Source: JAVVHH01 sp965276815 (GTDB taxonomy: Bacteria > Pseudomonadota > Alphaproteobacteria > Acetobacterales > Acetobacteraceae). Taken from it: a stretch of 64,000 nucleotides of DNA. Each line of letters opens with the position of its first letter. The stretch's first letter is position 1. A model generated the notes under the pieces. It saw only the letters and a program-made list of their open reading frames with translations, searched no databases and was not told the DNA's origin. Position numbers and translations under genes: made by a program. Positions 43,711 to 51,358 of this stretch are shown here, in pieces. The stretch spans positions 248,001 to 312,000 of the forward strand of contig CBDIBE010000011.1 in assembly GCA_965276815.1 (NCBI GenBank). Reading direction: 5' to 3'.

Positions 43711-44616
43711 ATGGACGGCTTCGAGATCCTGGATGACCGCTTCCGCGCCTTCGTCCTGCCCAACGCGCCACTCATAAAACTCGGCGAGGGGTTTGCCTGG
43801 CTCGAAGGGCCCGTCTGGTTCGCCGACCAACAATGCCTGCTGGTCAGCGACCTCCCGAATGACCGCATCATGCGCTGGACCGAAAGCAGCGGCGTTTCGG
43901 TGTTCCGCCTCCCCTCCGGCTTCGCTAACGGCCACACGCGGGACCGCGAAGGCCGGCTGCTCGGCTGCTCGCACCATGACCGCTGCATTACCCGTACCGA
44001 GCTCGACGGCAGCGTGACCGCACTCGCCGCGCATTACGACGGCAAGCGGCTCAACTCGCCGAACGACATCGTCTGCAAGTCCGATGGGACGATCTGGTTC
44101 AGCGACCCGCATTACGGGATCAACACGGATTACGAAGGCGGCAAGCAGACGCCGGAATTGCCGCCGGCGCTGTACCGGCTCGACCCGCGGGACGGCAGCT
44201 TGCGGGTTATGGCGGACGATTTTGTGGGCCCGAACGGACTGGCCTTCTCGCCGGACGAACGGCTGCTCTATGTGTCGGAAACCGGGGCGCAGTTCGCCGC
44301 CGATCCGGTGCAGCATATCCGGGTGTTCGACGTGCTCGACGATGGGGCGCGGCTGTCGCCGGGCCGGGTGTTCTACAAAGTCACCCCGGGCGATGCTGAC
44401 GGGTTCCGTTTGGACGAGGACGGAAATGTGTGGAGCAGTGCGGCAGATGGCGTGCACTGCATCAGCCCGGAAGGCGCCTTGCTGGGCAAGATCAAGGTGC
44501 CGTTCACGGTCGCGAACCTGACCTTCGGCGGCCGCAACCGCGCTCGGCTTTTTATCTGCGCCTCGCACACGCTCTACGCGATCTACACCAACCAGCGGGG
44601 CGCGGCGCGGCCTTAG
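43711..44616 (+). CDS. SMP-30/gluconolactonase/LRE family protein
   Basis: A 301-residue six-bladed beta-propeller hydrolase. LGEGFAWLEGPVWFADQQCLLVSDLPNDRIMRW contains the first metal Glu (EGP). GKRLNSPNDIVCKSDGTIWFSDPHYG holds the conserved Asn-Asp, and DFVGPNGLAFSPDERLLYVSE gives the second Asn and the catalytic Asp. It is expected to open a sugar or sugar-acid lactone with Ca2+/Zn2+ in the cytoplasm. It would logically follow an upstream oxidation by the GMC enzyme that yields a lactone. The stop TAG is embedded in a strong palindrome. Confidence 0.86.
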   Translation: MDGFEILDDRFRAFVLPNAPLIKLGEGFAWLEGPVWFADQQCLLVSDLPNDRIMRWTESSGVSVFRLPSGFANGHTRDREGRLLGCSHHDRCITRTELDGSVTALAAHYDGKRLNSPNDIVCKSDGTIWFSDPHYGINTDYEGGKQTPELPPALYRLDPRDGSLRVMADDFVGPNGLAFSPDERLLYVSETGAQFAADPVQHIRVFDVLDDGARLSPGRVFYKVTPGDADGFRLDEDGNVWSSAADGVHCISPEGALLGKIKVPFTVANLTFGGRNRARLFICASHTLYAIYTNQRGAARP

Positions 44617-44657
44617 ACCTTTATCGGCCTGACTGTGGTCGGGCCGATAAAGGTCTA
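44614..44657 (+). terminator. Strong hairpin terminator at the end of the respiratory/lactonase operon
   Basis: TAGACCTTTATCGGCC (44614-44629) and GGCCGATAAAGGTCTA (44642-44657) are perfect 16-base arms; the loop is 44630-44641. The left arm begins with the TAG stop of the lactonase gene. The right arm is followed by GCTTTATTT, a modest T-rich tail. It is a member of the CTAGACC palindrome family described under findings. Confidence 0.75.
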
Positions 44658-44672
44658 GCTTTATTTGAGACA

Positions 44673-44718
44673 GCGATTCACGTCCTGACCGATTCCGGTC
44701 AGGACGATCGCGGTCTAG
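44673..44718 (-). terminator. Second palindrome, terminator of the convergent liv operon
   Basis: CGTCCTGACCG (44681-44691) and CGGTCAGGACG (44696-44706) with loop ATTC, extended by GCGAT (44673-44677) / ATCGC (44707-44711) with a small bulge. GGTCTAG follows (44712-44718); the CTA at 44715-44717 is the TAG stop of livF on the minus strand. It is related to 13274-13315 and lies back to back with the hairpin at 44614-44657. Confidence 0.65.
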
Positions 44719-45419
44719 ATTCCCAGATAAGCCTGCCGCACCCGGTCGTCGGCGAGCAGCGCCGCAGCCGGCGCTTCCTGGGTAATACGGCCGCTTTCGA
44801 GCACATAGCCGGTGTCGGCCAGTTCGAGCGCCAGCATCGCGTTCTGCTCGACCAGCAGGATGGTGATGCCCTGGTCCCTGATGTCGAGGATGAGCTGCGC
44901 GAGTTCGCCGGCGATGCGGGGCGAGAGGCCCATGGAGGGCTCGTCGAGCAGCAGCAAGCGGGGCCGGGCGACCAGTGCGCGGGCAAAGGCGAGCATCTGC
45001 TGCTCGCCGCCGGAGAGTGTCCCGGCGAGCTGGCGCCGCCGCTCGGCCAGGCGCGGGAACTGCGCGTACATGCGCTCGATGCTGGCGGCGACTTCGCGCT
45101 TGTCGGCGCGGATGTAGCCGCCGACCAGCAGGCACTCGTGCACGGTGAGATTGCGGAACACGCGCCGACCCTCCGGCACATGCACCACGCCCAGGCGCAC
45201 GACCTCTTCGGCCAGCTTGCCGCCGATTTCCGCCCCCTCCAGGCGGATCGAGCCGGCAGTGGGCCGCACCAAGCCGGAAATCGCGTGCAGTGTCGTCGTC
45301 TTGCCGGCGCCGTTCGCGCCGATCAGCGCGGTGATGCGGCCGGCTTCGGCGCGCAGGCTGACGCCCTCTAGCACGCGGATCGGCCCATAAGCGACGTGCA
45401 GATTCTCGACCTCGAGCAT
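44715..45419 (-). CDS. livF: Branched-chain amino acid-type ABC transporter ATPase (second system)
   Basis: A 234-residue LivF-class ATPase: Walker A GANGAGKTT (residues 35-43), signature LSGGEQQMLAFARAL, Walker B LLLLDEPSMGL, and the LGVVHVPEGRRVFRNLTVHECLLVGGY segment. I start at ATG 45419, sharing a base with the livG stop; the upstream extension is not family-like. The final codon is the TAG embedded in the palindrome at 44673-44718. Confidence 0.9.
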   Translation of the reverse strand: MLEVENLHVAYGPIRVLEGVSLRAEAGRITALIGANGAGKTTTLHAISGLVRPTAGSIRLEGAEIGGKLAEEVVRLGVVHVPEGRRVFRNLTVHECLLVGGYIRADKREVAASIERMYAQFPRLAERRRQLAGTLSGGEQQMLAFARALVARPRLLLLDEPSMGLSPRIAGELAQLILDIRDQGITILLVEQNAMLALELADTGYVLESGRITQEAPAAALLADDRVRQAYLGI

Positions 45420-46183
45420 CAGTGGCGGACCCGGCCGAGATAAGCCTCGATCACCGCTGGATGCTGTTGGATGTCGGCCGGCGTGCCGCGCGCGATGACC
45501 TCGCCATGGTGCAGCACGGTGATGCGCCGGCACAGCCCCATGACCATGCGCATGTTATGCTCGACGAGCAGCACGGTGATGCCCCGCGCCGCGATCTGCT
45601 CCACCTGCGCCATCAGCGACGCCGTCTCGGTCGGGTTCATGCCCGCGGCCGGTTCGTCGAGCAGCAGCACGGAGGGAAGTGACGCCAGCGCCCGGGCGAT
45701 CTCGAGCCGGCGCTGATGGCCATAGGAGATGTCGCGCGCCCGCTCCCCGGCAAGCCCGGCCAGTCCCATGAAGCCCAAGCATTCGCGCGCCGTCGCATGC
45801 AGCCGCGCTTCCTCATCGCGGGTCGACCGCGGCCGGAACAGCGCGCCGCCAATCCCCGCCGCGCCGCCACGATGTGCGCCGACCAGCGCGTTCTCGAGCA
45901 CGGTCATATCGTAGAAGAGCTGATTTTCCTGAAAGGTCCGCCCCAGGCCCCGGTGCTGGCGCTGCACCGCCGAGAGACGATGCAACATGGTGCCGTCGAG
46001 GACGATGGTACCCTTGTCGGCGGGCAGCACACCGCTGACCACATTGAAAAAAGTCGACTTGCCGGACCCGTTCGGCCCGATCAGCCCGTTGACCACGCCG
46101 GGCTCGAGCGCGAGCGACACGTCCGAGAGCGCCAACAGGCCCCCAAACCGTTTCTGCAAATGCTCGACGGCCAGGCCCGTCAT
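45419..46183 (-). CDS. livG: Branched-chain amino acid-type ABC transporter ATPase (second system)
   Basis: A 254-residue LivG-class ATPase. It has Walker A GPNGSGKST, RGLGRTFQENQLFYDMTVLENALVGAHRGG with the usual LivG insert, signature ISYGHQRRLEIARAL and Walker B VLLLDEPAAGMNPTET. It starts at ATG 46183, overlapping the permease stop (ATGA). It has the full insert lacking in the first system's LivG, so the two systems are not recent duplicates. Confidence 0.9.
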   Translation of the reverse strand: MTGLAVEHLQKRFGGLLALSDVSLALEPGVVNGLIGPNGSGKSTFFNVVSGVLPADKGTIVLDGTMLHRLSAVQRQHRGLGRTFQENQLFYDMTVLENALVGAHRGGAAGIGGALFRPRSTRDEEARLHATARECLGFMGLAGLAGERARDISYGHQRRLEIARALASLPSVLLLDEPAAGMNPTETASLMAQVEQIAARGITVLLVEHNMRMVMGLCRRITVLHHGEVIARGTPADIQQHPAVIEAYLGRVRH

Positions 46184-48075
46184 GGCCCGGCGCTGCGCAG
46201 CTTGGCGCGGCGCGGCAACAGGCGGAGGCGGAGCGCGAGCAGGCCGGCGACCTCGATCACGCCACCGGGCAGGAACATCATGAACATGATGATCAGGCCG
46301 CCATAGACGAGCAGCCGGTATTCGGCGAGGCCGCGCAAGTATTCCGGCAGCAGCGTAACAACAATCGCGCCGACGATGCCGCCGGGCAGCGAGCCCAGCC
46401 CACCGATCACCACCATGGTCAGGAACGAGACCGAGGTGGGAAACGCAAAGCTGTCCGGATTGATGTAGGCCAGATAGTGCGCGTAGAGGCTGCCGGCGAT
46501 TCCGGCGCAGGCGGTGCCGATCACGAAGGCCAGGACCTTCTGCCGCCCCGCGGGAACCCCGCAGGCGACGGCGGCGAGTTCGTTCTCGCGGATGGCGACC
46601 AGCGACCGGCCGAAGCGCGAGTGCAGCAGCCGGTGCAAAGCCCCGTAGGTCAGCAGCAGGATTGCGGAGATCAGCACGTAATAACCCTGCTCGCTGTCGA
46701 CCTCGAAGCCGGCAACGCCCGGCGCCGGGATGCCGTAGATCCCGTAGGCGCCGTTGGTGATCGGCTTGGCGTTGACCATGACCAGAAAAAGAATCTCTCC
46801 CATCGCGAGCGTCGCCATCGCGAGGAAATGGCCGGAAAGCCGCAGGATCGGCGCCACCAGCAGCCCGGCCGCCCCGGCGGCCACGCCCGAGAGCGGCAGC
46901 GCCGCCGGGAATGGCAAGCCGAGCTTCGTCGTCAGCAACGCCGAGGCGTAAGCGCCGACGCCATAAAACGCAGCGTGACCAAAGGAGAACTGCCCGGTCA
47001 GTCCGACGATCACCTGCAGCCCCAGCACCGCAATCGCCGCGATCAGCGCCATATTGACGACGCGCAGCCCATACGCTCCGCCGCCGAGTCCAACGGCGAG
47101 CCACAACGCGAACAGCAAAGCCGCCACCACCGCCCGCGCCCGGCCTGATTGCAGCGCCGCGCCGAGCGCGTTGAAGGCGACGCGCGGCCCCTCGGTGATC
47201 GATCGCCCCACCGGCTGGCGCGGCCGGAACACCACCATCAGCAGCACGATCAGCAGGCCGTAGGTGATGACGTTCTTGTAGGCGGTCGAGACCAGCCCGG
47301 CGGTGAACGTCTCGATCAGACCCAGTAGCAGGCCACCCAGCATGGTGCCCACCACGCCGTACCCGCCGATCGCCGCCGCGGCGAACGCCTTGATGATGAC
47401 CGCGTAGCCGAGCCCGGTCGAAGCGAAGAACAGCGGCGCGATCAGCACGCCCGCGGCCCCACCGAGTGCCCCCGAGACGCCGAAGGTGAGTGCGACGGTT
47501 CGCCTCGGACTGACGCCGTAGAGCGAGGCGGTCGCCGGGTCGAGCGAGGCGGCGCGCCAGGCGATCCCGGTCAGCGTGCGGCGAAAGAAATACTGCAGCC
47601 CGGCCATGACCGCGAGCGCCAGGCCGAGGATCCAGAGGTTCAGGCTGCGGACCCGCAGGCCAAAGAACTCGACCGGCGTTTCGTCGAAAATATGCGGGTA
47701 GGCGATCGGCTGCCGGCCCCAGACCAGGATCGCGGCGGACTGGATGGCGATCGAGATGCCCAGCGTGGCGATCAGCAGGTTCAGCAGCGGCGCACGGCGG
47801 CGAAGGATGCGCCGCAATATCACGCGTTCAATTCCGATACCGATAAGCCCAGTCGCAACGGATGCAATCACAAACGCAACGGGATACGGCAACCCGAGGG
47901 TCAGCGCACTCAGCCCGATAAGGGCGCCGAGCGTCACCATTTCGCCCTGGGCGAAGTTGATCAGCTCGGTGGCGCGCAACGTCAGCGCAAAGCCAAGGCC
48001 GACCAGGCTATAGACGCAGCCAATCGTCAGGCCCGAGACGGCAAGCTGCCCGGCAGTGGCAAGGTCGGGCAGCAC
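46180..48075 (-). CDS. Fused LivH-LivM permease of a branched-chain amino acid-type ABC transporter
   Basis: A 631-residue single polypeptide that joins both permeases. Residues about 1-290 are LivH-like (LTIGCVYSLVGLGFALTLRATELINFAQGEM; TGIAWRAASLDPATASLYGVSPRRTVAL). A linker containing RPRQPVGRSITEGPR near 292-306 follows. The rest is LivM-like (LQVIVGLTGQFSFGHAAFYGVGAYASAL; RFGRSLVAIRENELAAVACGVPAGRQK; VIGGLGSLPGGIVGAI). The start is GTG 48075, with AAGGCC upstream, 14 bases after the binding-protein stop. LivH and LivM are usually separate genes, as in the other system here. The fused form fixes a 1:1 stoichiometry. Confidence 0.88.
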   Translation of the reverse strand: MLPDLATAGQLAVSGLTIGCVYSLVGLGFALTLRATELINFAQGEMVTLGALIGLSALTLGLPYPVAFVIASVATGLIGIGIERVILRRILRRRAPLLNLLIATLGISIAIQSAAILVWGRQPIAYPHIFDETPVEFFGLRVRSLNLWILGLALAVMAGLQYFFRRTLTGIAWRAASLDPATASLYGVSPRRTVALTFGVSGALGGAAGVLIAPLFFASTGLGYAVIIKAFAAAAIGGYGVVGTMLGGLLLGLIETFTAGLVSTAYKNVITYGLLIVLLMVVFRPRQPVGRSITEGPRVAFNALGAALQSGRARAVVAALLFALWLAVGLGGGAYGLRVVNMALIAAIAVLGLQVIVGLTGQFSFGHAAFYGVGAYASALLTTKLGLPFPAALPLSGVAAGAAGLLVAPILRLSGHFLAMATLAMGEILFLVMVNAKPITNGAYGIYGIPAPGVAGFEVDSEQGYYVLISAILLLTYGALHRLLHSRFGRSLVAIRENELAAVACGVPAGRQKVLAFVIGTACAGIAGSLYAHYLAYINPDSFAFPTSVSFLTMVVIGGLGSLPGGIVGAIVVTLLPEYLRGLAEYRLLVYGGLIIMFMMFLPGGVIEVAGLLALRLRLLPRRAKLRSAGP

Positions 48076-48089
48076 GCGGCGCGCAGGCC

Positions 48090-49202
48090 TTAATGCGCGA
48101 CGATCACCTTCTTCCCGTCCTCGATCTCGACCTTGTACAACGGAAAATGCACCTCGCCCGACTTGTCGAACGCCCACTCGCCGAGCAGGCCCTTGAACGG
48201 AGCGTCCGGCGTCAGCCCGGCGGCATAGGCGCGGATCGCCTCGGGGTCCGGCTTGCCGGCCTTGACCGCCGCATCATAGATGATCTTCACCGTGTCATAC
48301 ATCTCGCCCGACCAGCCATCCGGATCGCGGCCGAACTGGGCGCGGAACTTCTTGACGAAATCCTGCACGTCCGGCGCCGGGTCGACCGGCGTGAACGGCT
48401 CCATGACGATCGCCCCGTTCACTGCGTCGCCGCCCAGCTCGATGTATTTCGGCGTCGCGTTCCCGGTGTCGCCGATCAGCTTGAGGTTCATGCCGAGTTG
48501 CTTGGCCTGCCGCGCGTACAGCGCCGCCGCGGTGTAGGCGCCGACGACGTACAGCGTCGCGGCCCCGGAGGACTTCACCCGGGTGAGCTGCCCGGTGAAA
48601 TCCTGGTCGTCGCGCGGGAAGCTCGAAAAGTCGACCGGCTGAATGTTCATCTTGGACAGCGCGTCCTTGAACCCGTTCGCCATCGAGGCGCCGTACTCGT
48701 CATCGGAGTAGGCGACCGCGATCTTGGTCTGCTTGAGCACGTCGACCGTGTAACGCGCGAGCTCTGCTGTCTGCCCGGCCGCGCCGACAGCGACGCGGAA
48801 CACATAGGGCGACCCCTGCTGGGTGATGGCGGCGCCGACGCTGGAAGTGAATTGCGGGATTTTGTAGCGCCGCGTCAGCGGCACCATCGCCAGCGAACAG
48901 GGCGAATTTAGCGCCCCGATGATCGCCGCGACCTGATCCTGCGTGATCAGCTTGACCGTCGCGTTGACCGATTGGTCGCAATTGGCGCCGTCATCCTCGG
49001 CCAGCAGCTGAACCTTAAACGGGCCGCCCGCCGCGTTCAGCTCGTTGGCCCGTAGCGTCGCACCGTCGAGCTGGCTCTGCCCGCCCGCGGCGAACGACCC
49101 GCTCAGCGGACCGACCACGCCGATCTTGATCACCGACTGCGCATGACCCGGCGACGCCACGGCGATTATGCCCGCAAGAACAACTGCCAGACCGAGCCGC
49201 AT
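48090..49202 (-). CDS. ABC transporter substrate-binding protein (LivK-like, second system)
   Basis: A 370-residue periplasmic binding protein of the Peripla_BP_6 family. The start at ATG 49202 gives a clean Sec signal peptide (MRLGLAVVLAGIIAVASPGHAQ), and GTGGGGGTTGG lies upstream. Mature features are VIKIGVVGPLSGSFAAGGQSQLDGATLRANELNAAGG and EDDGANCDQSVNATVKLITQDQVAAIIGALNSPCSLA, with two Cys that may pair. It is the first gene of the second liv operon, divergent from hyuA across a 104-base gap, so the ligand may be an amino acid or hydantoin-like compound. That link is inference. Confidence 0.87.
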   Translation of the reverse strand: MRLGLAVVLAGIIAVASPGHAQSVIKIGVVGPLSGSFAAGGQSQLDGATLRANELNAAGGPFKVQLLAEDDGANCDQSVNATVKLITQDQVAAIIGALNSPCSLAMVPLTRRYKIPQFTSSVGAAITQQGSPYVFRVAVGAAGQTAELARYTVDVLKQTKIAVAYSDDEYGASMANGFKDALSKMNIQPVDFSSFPRDDQDFTGQLTRVKSSGAATLYVVGAYTAAALYARQAKQLGMNLKLIGDTGNATPKYIELGGDAVNGAIVMEPFTPVDPAPDVQDFVKKFRAQFGRDPDGWSGEMYDTVKIIYDAAVKAGKPDPEAIRAYAAGLTPDAPFKGLLGEWAFDKSGEVHFPLYKVEIEDGKKVIVAH

Positions 49203-49306
49203 TACCAACCCCCACGCCGCTTCTCGCATTCCCAACGGCGTGGCACGGCTTGTCAAGCGGCGCGCGTGGCCCCTAGCGTGGCGGATTGGGCAGAGGGTTC
49301 GCGGGT

Positions 49307-51358
49307 TTGACAGTCAGGATCGGCGTCGACGTCGGCGGAACGTTCACCGACTTCGCCATGGTGGGCGGCGCGCTGCAGACTCCTTCCATCCACAAGCAGC
49401 TAACCACCCCGGACGATCCGTCCCGCGCCGTCATCGAGGGCGTCGCCATCCTGCTGCAGCGGCACGGCGTCGCGATGCGGGACGTGGCCGAAATCGTGCA
49501 CGGCACGACGCTGGTGACCAACGCGGTGATCGAGCGCAAGGGCGCCGACACCGGGATGCTGGTCACACGCGGCTTCGCCGACCAGCTCGATATGGGGCTG
49601 GAACAGCGCTACGACCTGTACGATCTGCGCCTGCAATTCGCCCCGCCACTGGTCAAGCGCGCGCGCCGGCTCGAGATCGCCGAGCGCATCTGCTGGGATG
49701 GCTCGGTCGAGGTGCCGCTCGACGAGGCAGCCGTCGCCGAAGCCGCGGACGCGCTGGTCGAGGCCGGGGCCGAGGCGCTGGCCATCTGTTTCCTGCATTC
49801 CTACGCCAACCCGGTGCACGAGCAGCGCGCCCGCGAGGTGGTCGCCGCCAGGCACCCTGCCCTGCCGGTCTCGACGTCGTCCGACATTTTTCCCTACATG
49901 CGCGAGTTCGAGCGCTGGACCACGGCAACCGTCAACGCCTACACGCAGCCGCTTTTCAATGCCTATCTCGTGCGGCTGGAGCAGGGGCTGGCGGCCATGG
50001 GGTTCGCCGGCGCGCTTTACCTGATGACTTCGAGCGGCGGCACGGTCGCGGCGGCGACGGCGCGGCGCTACCCGGTGCGCATGCTTGAATCCGGCCCGGC
50101 CGCCGGCGCGCTGATGACGGCGCAGCATGGGCGCTCGCTCGGATTGGCCAACCTATTGTCCTTCGATCTCGGCGGGACGACGGCGAAGGGCGCGCTGATC
50201 CGCGGCGGCCAGCCGCTCAGGCGCGACACGATGGAGGTGGCGCGCATCTACCATCATCGGCGCGGCAGCGGCTTGTCGCTTAAGCTGCCGGTGATCGACA
50301 TGACCGAGATCGGCGCCGGCGGCGGCAGTATCGCGGCGATCGATGAGCGCAAGCTGCTGCGGGTGGGCCCGCACTCCGCCGGCGCGTCGCCGGGTCCCGC
50401 CTGTTACGGGCGGGGCGGCACGGCGCCGACGCTGACGGATGCGAATTTGCTGCTCGGCTATCTCGATCCCGGGTTCTTTCTCGGCGGCGCGATGGAATTG
50501 TCGGCCGAGCGCGCTGAGTCCGCGGTGGCGACGGTGGCCGGGCCGCTCGGCCTGCCGCCGCAGCTTGCGGCGTGGGGCATCCACGAGACGATCAACGAGG
50601 ATATCGCGCGGGCCTTCCGCATCCATGCGGTCGAGCGTGGCTTCGATTGCCGGAACGCGGTGATCGTGGCTTTCGGGGGTGGCGGCCCGATCCATGCGAC
50701 GGGAATCGCGCGCAAGCTGCGAGCGAGCCGGGTGGTGTTTCCGATGGGCGCGGGGGTGATGTCGGCGCTGGGCCTGCTCTCGAGCCCGATGCTGTTCGAG
50801 ACGGCGCGTTCCGACCGGGTCGCGCTGCACCGGCTCACGCCGGAGCGCTTTGCCGCGGCGCTCGACGGGCTCGCGGCCGAGGCGTCGGCTTTTCTCGCCG
50901 GGCCCGTCACGATCGAGCGGCGGGTCGATATCCGCTATCACGGTCAGGGCTATGAGCTCGAAGTGCCCGTCCCGGATCTGCCGGCCGCCCAGGCGCTGGC
51001 GGCGCTGCCGGGTTTGTTTGCGGAACGCTACAAGTCGGTGTTCAAGGTGGATCAGCTCGACGAGACGCTGGAGCTGATCACCTGGAAGGTCGCAGCTTTC
51101 GGCCCAGCGCCGGATCCCTGGCCTGTGCGCGCCGGCGATGCGGCCGGGCCTCGGCAGAAAGGCGTTCGGCTGTCTTGGTCGCCAGAGGCCGGCGCGATGC
51201 AGGAAACGCCGGTTTGGGACCGCTACGCGTTGCGCCCCGATGATCGCGTCGCCGGCCCGGCGCTGATCGAGGAGCGCGAGTCCACTTGCGTCCTGCGCCG
51301 CGGCGATGTGGCGCGCGTGGACGATCAGCTCAATTTGGTGGTGGAGATCGGCGCATGA
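49307..51358 (+). CDS. hyuA: Hydantoinase/oxoprolinase subunit A (N-methylhydantoinase A-like)
   Basis: A 683-residue ATP-dependent amidohydrolase subunit. RIGVDVGGTFTDFAMV at the N-terminus is the acetate/sugar-kinase-type phosphate-binding motif of Hydant_A, and FDLGGTTAKGALI (about 290) is the second. DMTEIGAGGGSIAAIDERKLLRVGPHSAGASPGPACYGRGG is the family core. The start is TTG 49307, ten bases after GAGGG; another TTG at 49286 is possible, and no ATG exists early. It works with HyuB to open a cyclic amide (5-oxoproline, hydantoin) or, in the acetone-carboxylase branch, to carboxylate a ketone. The substrate is not set by sequence. Confidence 0.88.
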   Translation: MTVRIGVDVGGTFTDFAMVGGALQTPSIHKQLTTPDDPSRAVIEGVAILLQRHGVAMRDVAEIVHGTTLVTNAVIERKGADTGMLVTRGFADQLDMGLEQRYDLYDLRLQFAPPLVKRARRLEIAERICWDGSVEVPLDEAAVAEAADALVEAGAEALAICFLHSYANPVHEQRAREVVAARHPALPVSTSSDIFPYMREFERWTTATVNAYTQPLFNAYLVRLEQGLAAMGFAGALYLMTSSGGTVAAATARRYPVRMLESGPAAGALMTAQHGRSLGLANLLSFDLGGTTAKGALIRGGQPLRRDTMEVARIYHHRRGSGLSLKLPVIDMTEIGAGGGSIAAIDERKLLRVGPHSAGASPGPACYGRGGTAPTLTDANLLLGYLDPGFFLGGAMELSAERAESAVATVAGPLGLPPQLAAWGIHETINEDIARAFRIHAVERGFDCRNAVIVAFGGGGPIHATGIARKLRASRVVFPMGAGVMSALGLLSSPMLFETARSDRVALHRLTPERFAAALDGLAAEASAFLAGPVTIERRVDIRYHGQGYELEVPVPDLPAAQALAALPGLFAERYKSVFKVDQLDETLELITWKVAAFGPAPDPWPVRAGDAAGPRQKGVRLSWSPEAGAMQETPVWDRYALRPDDRVAGPALIEERESTCVLRRGDVARVDDQLNLVVEIGA

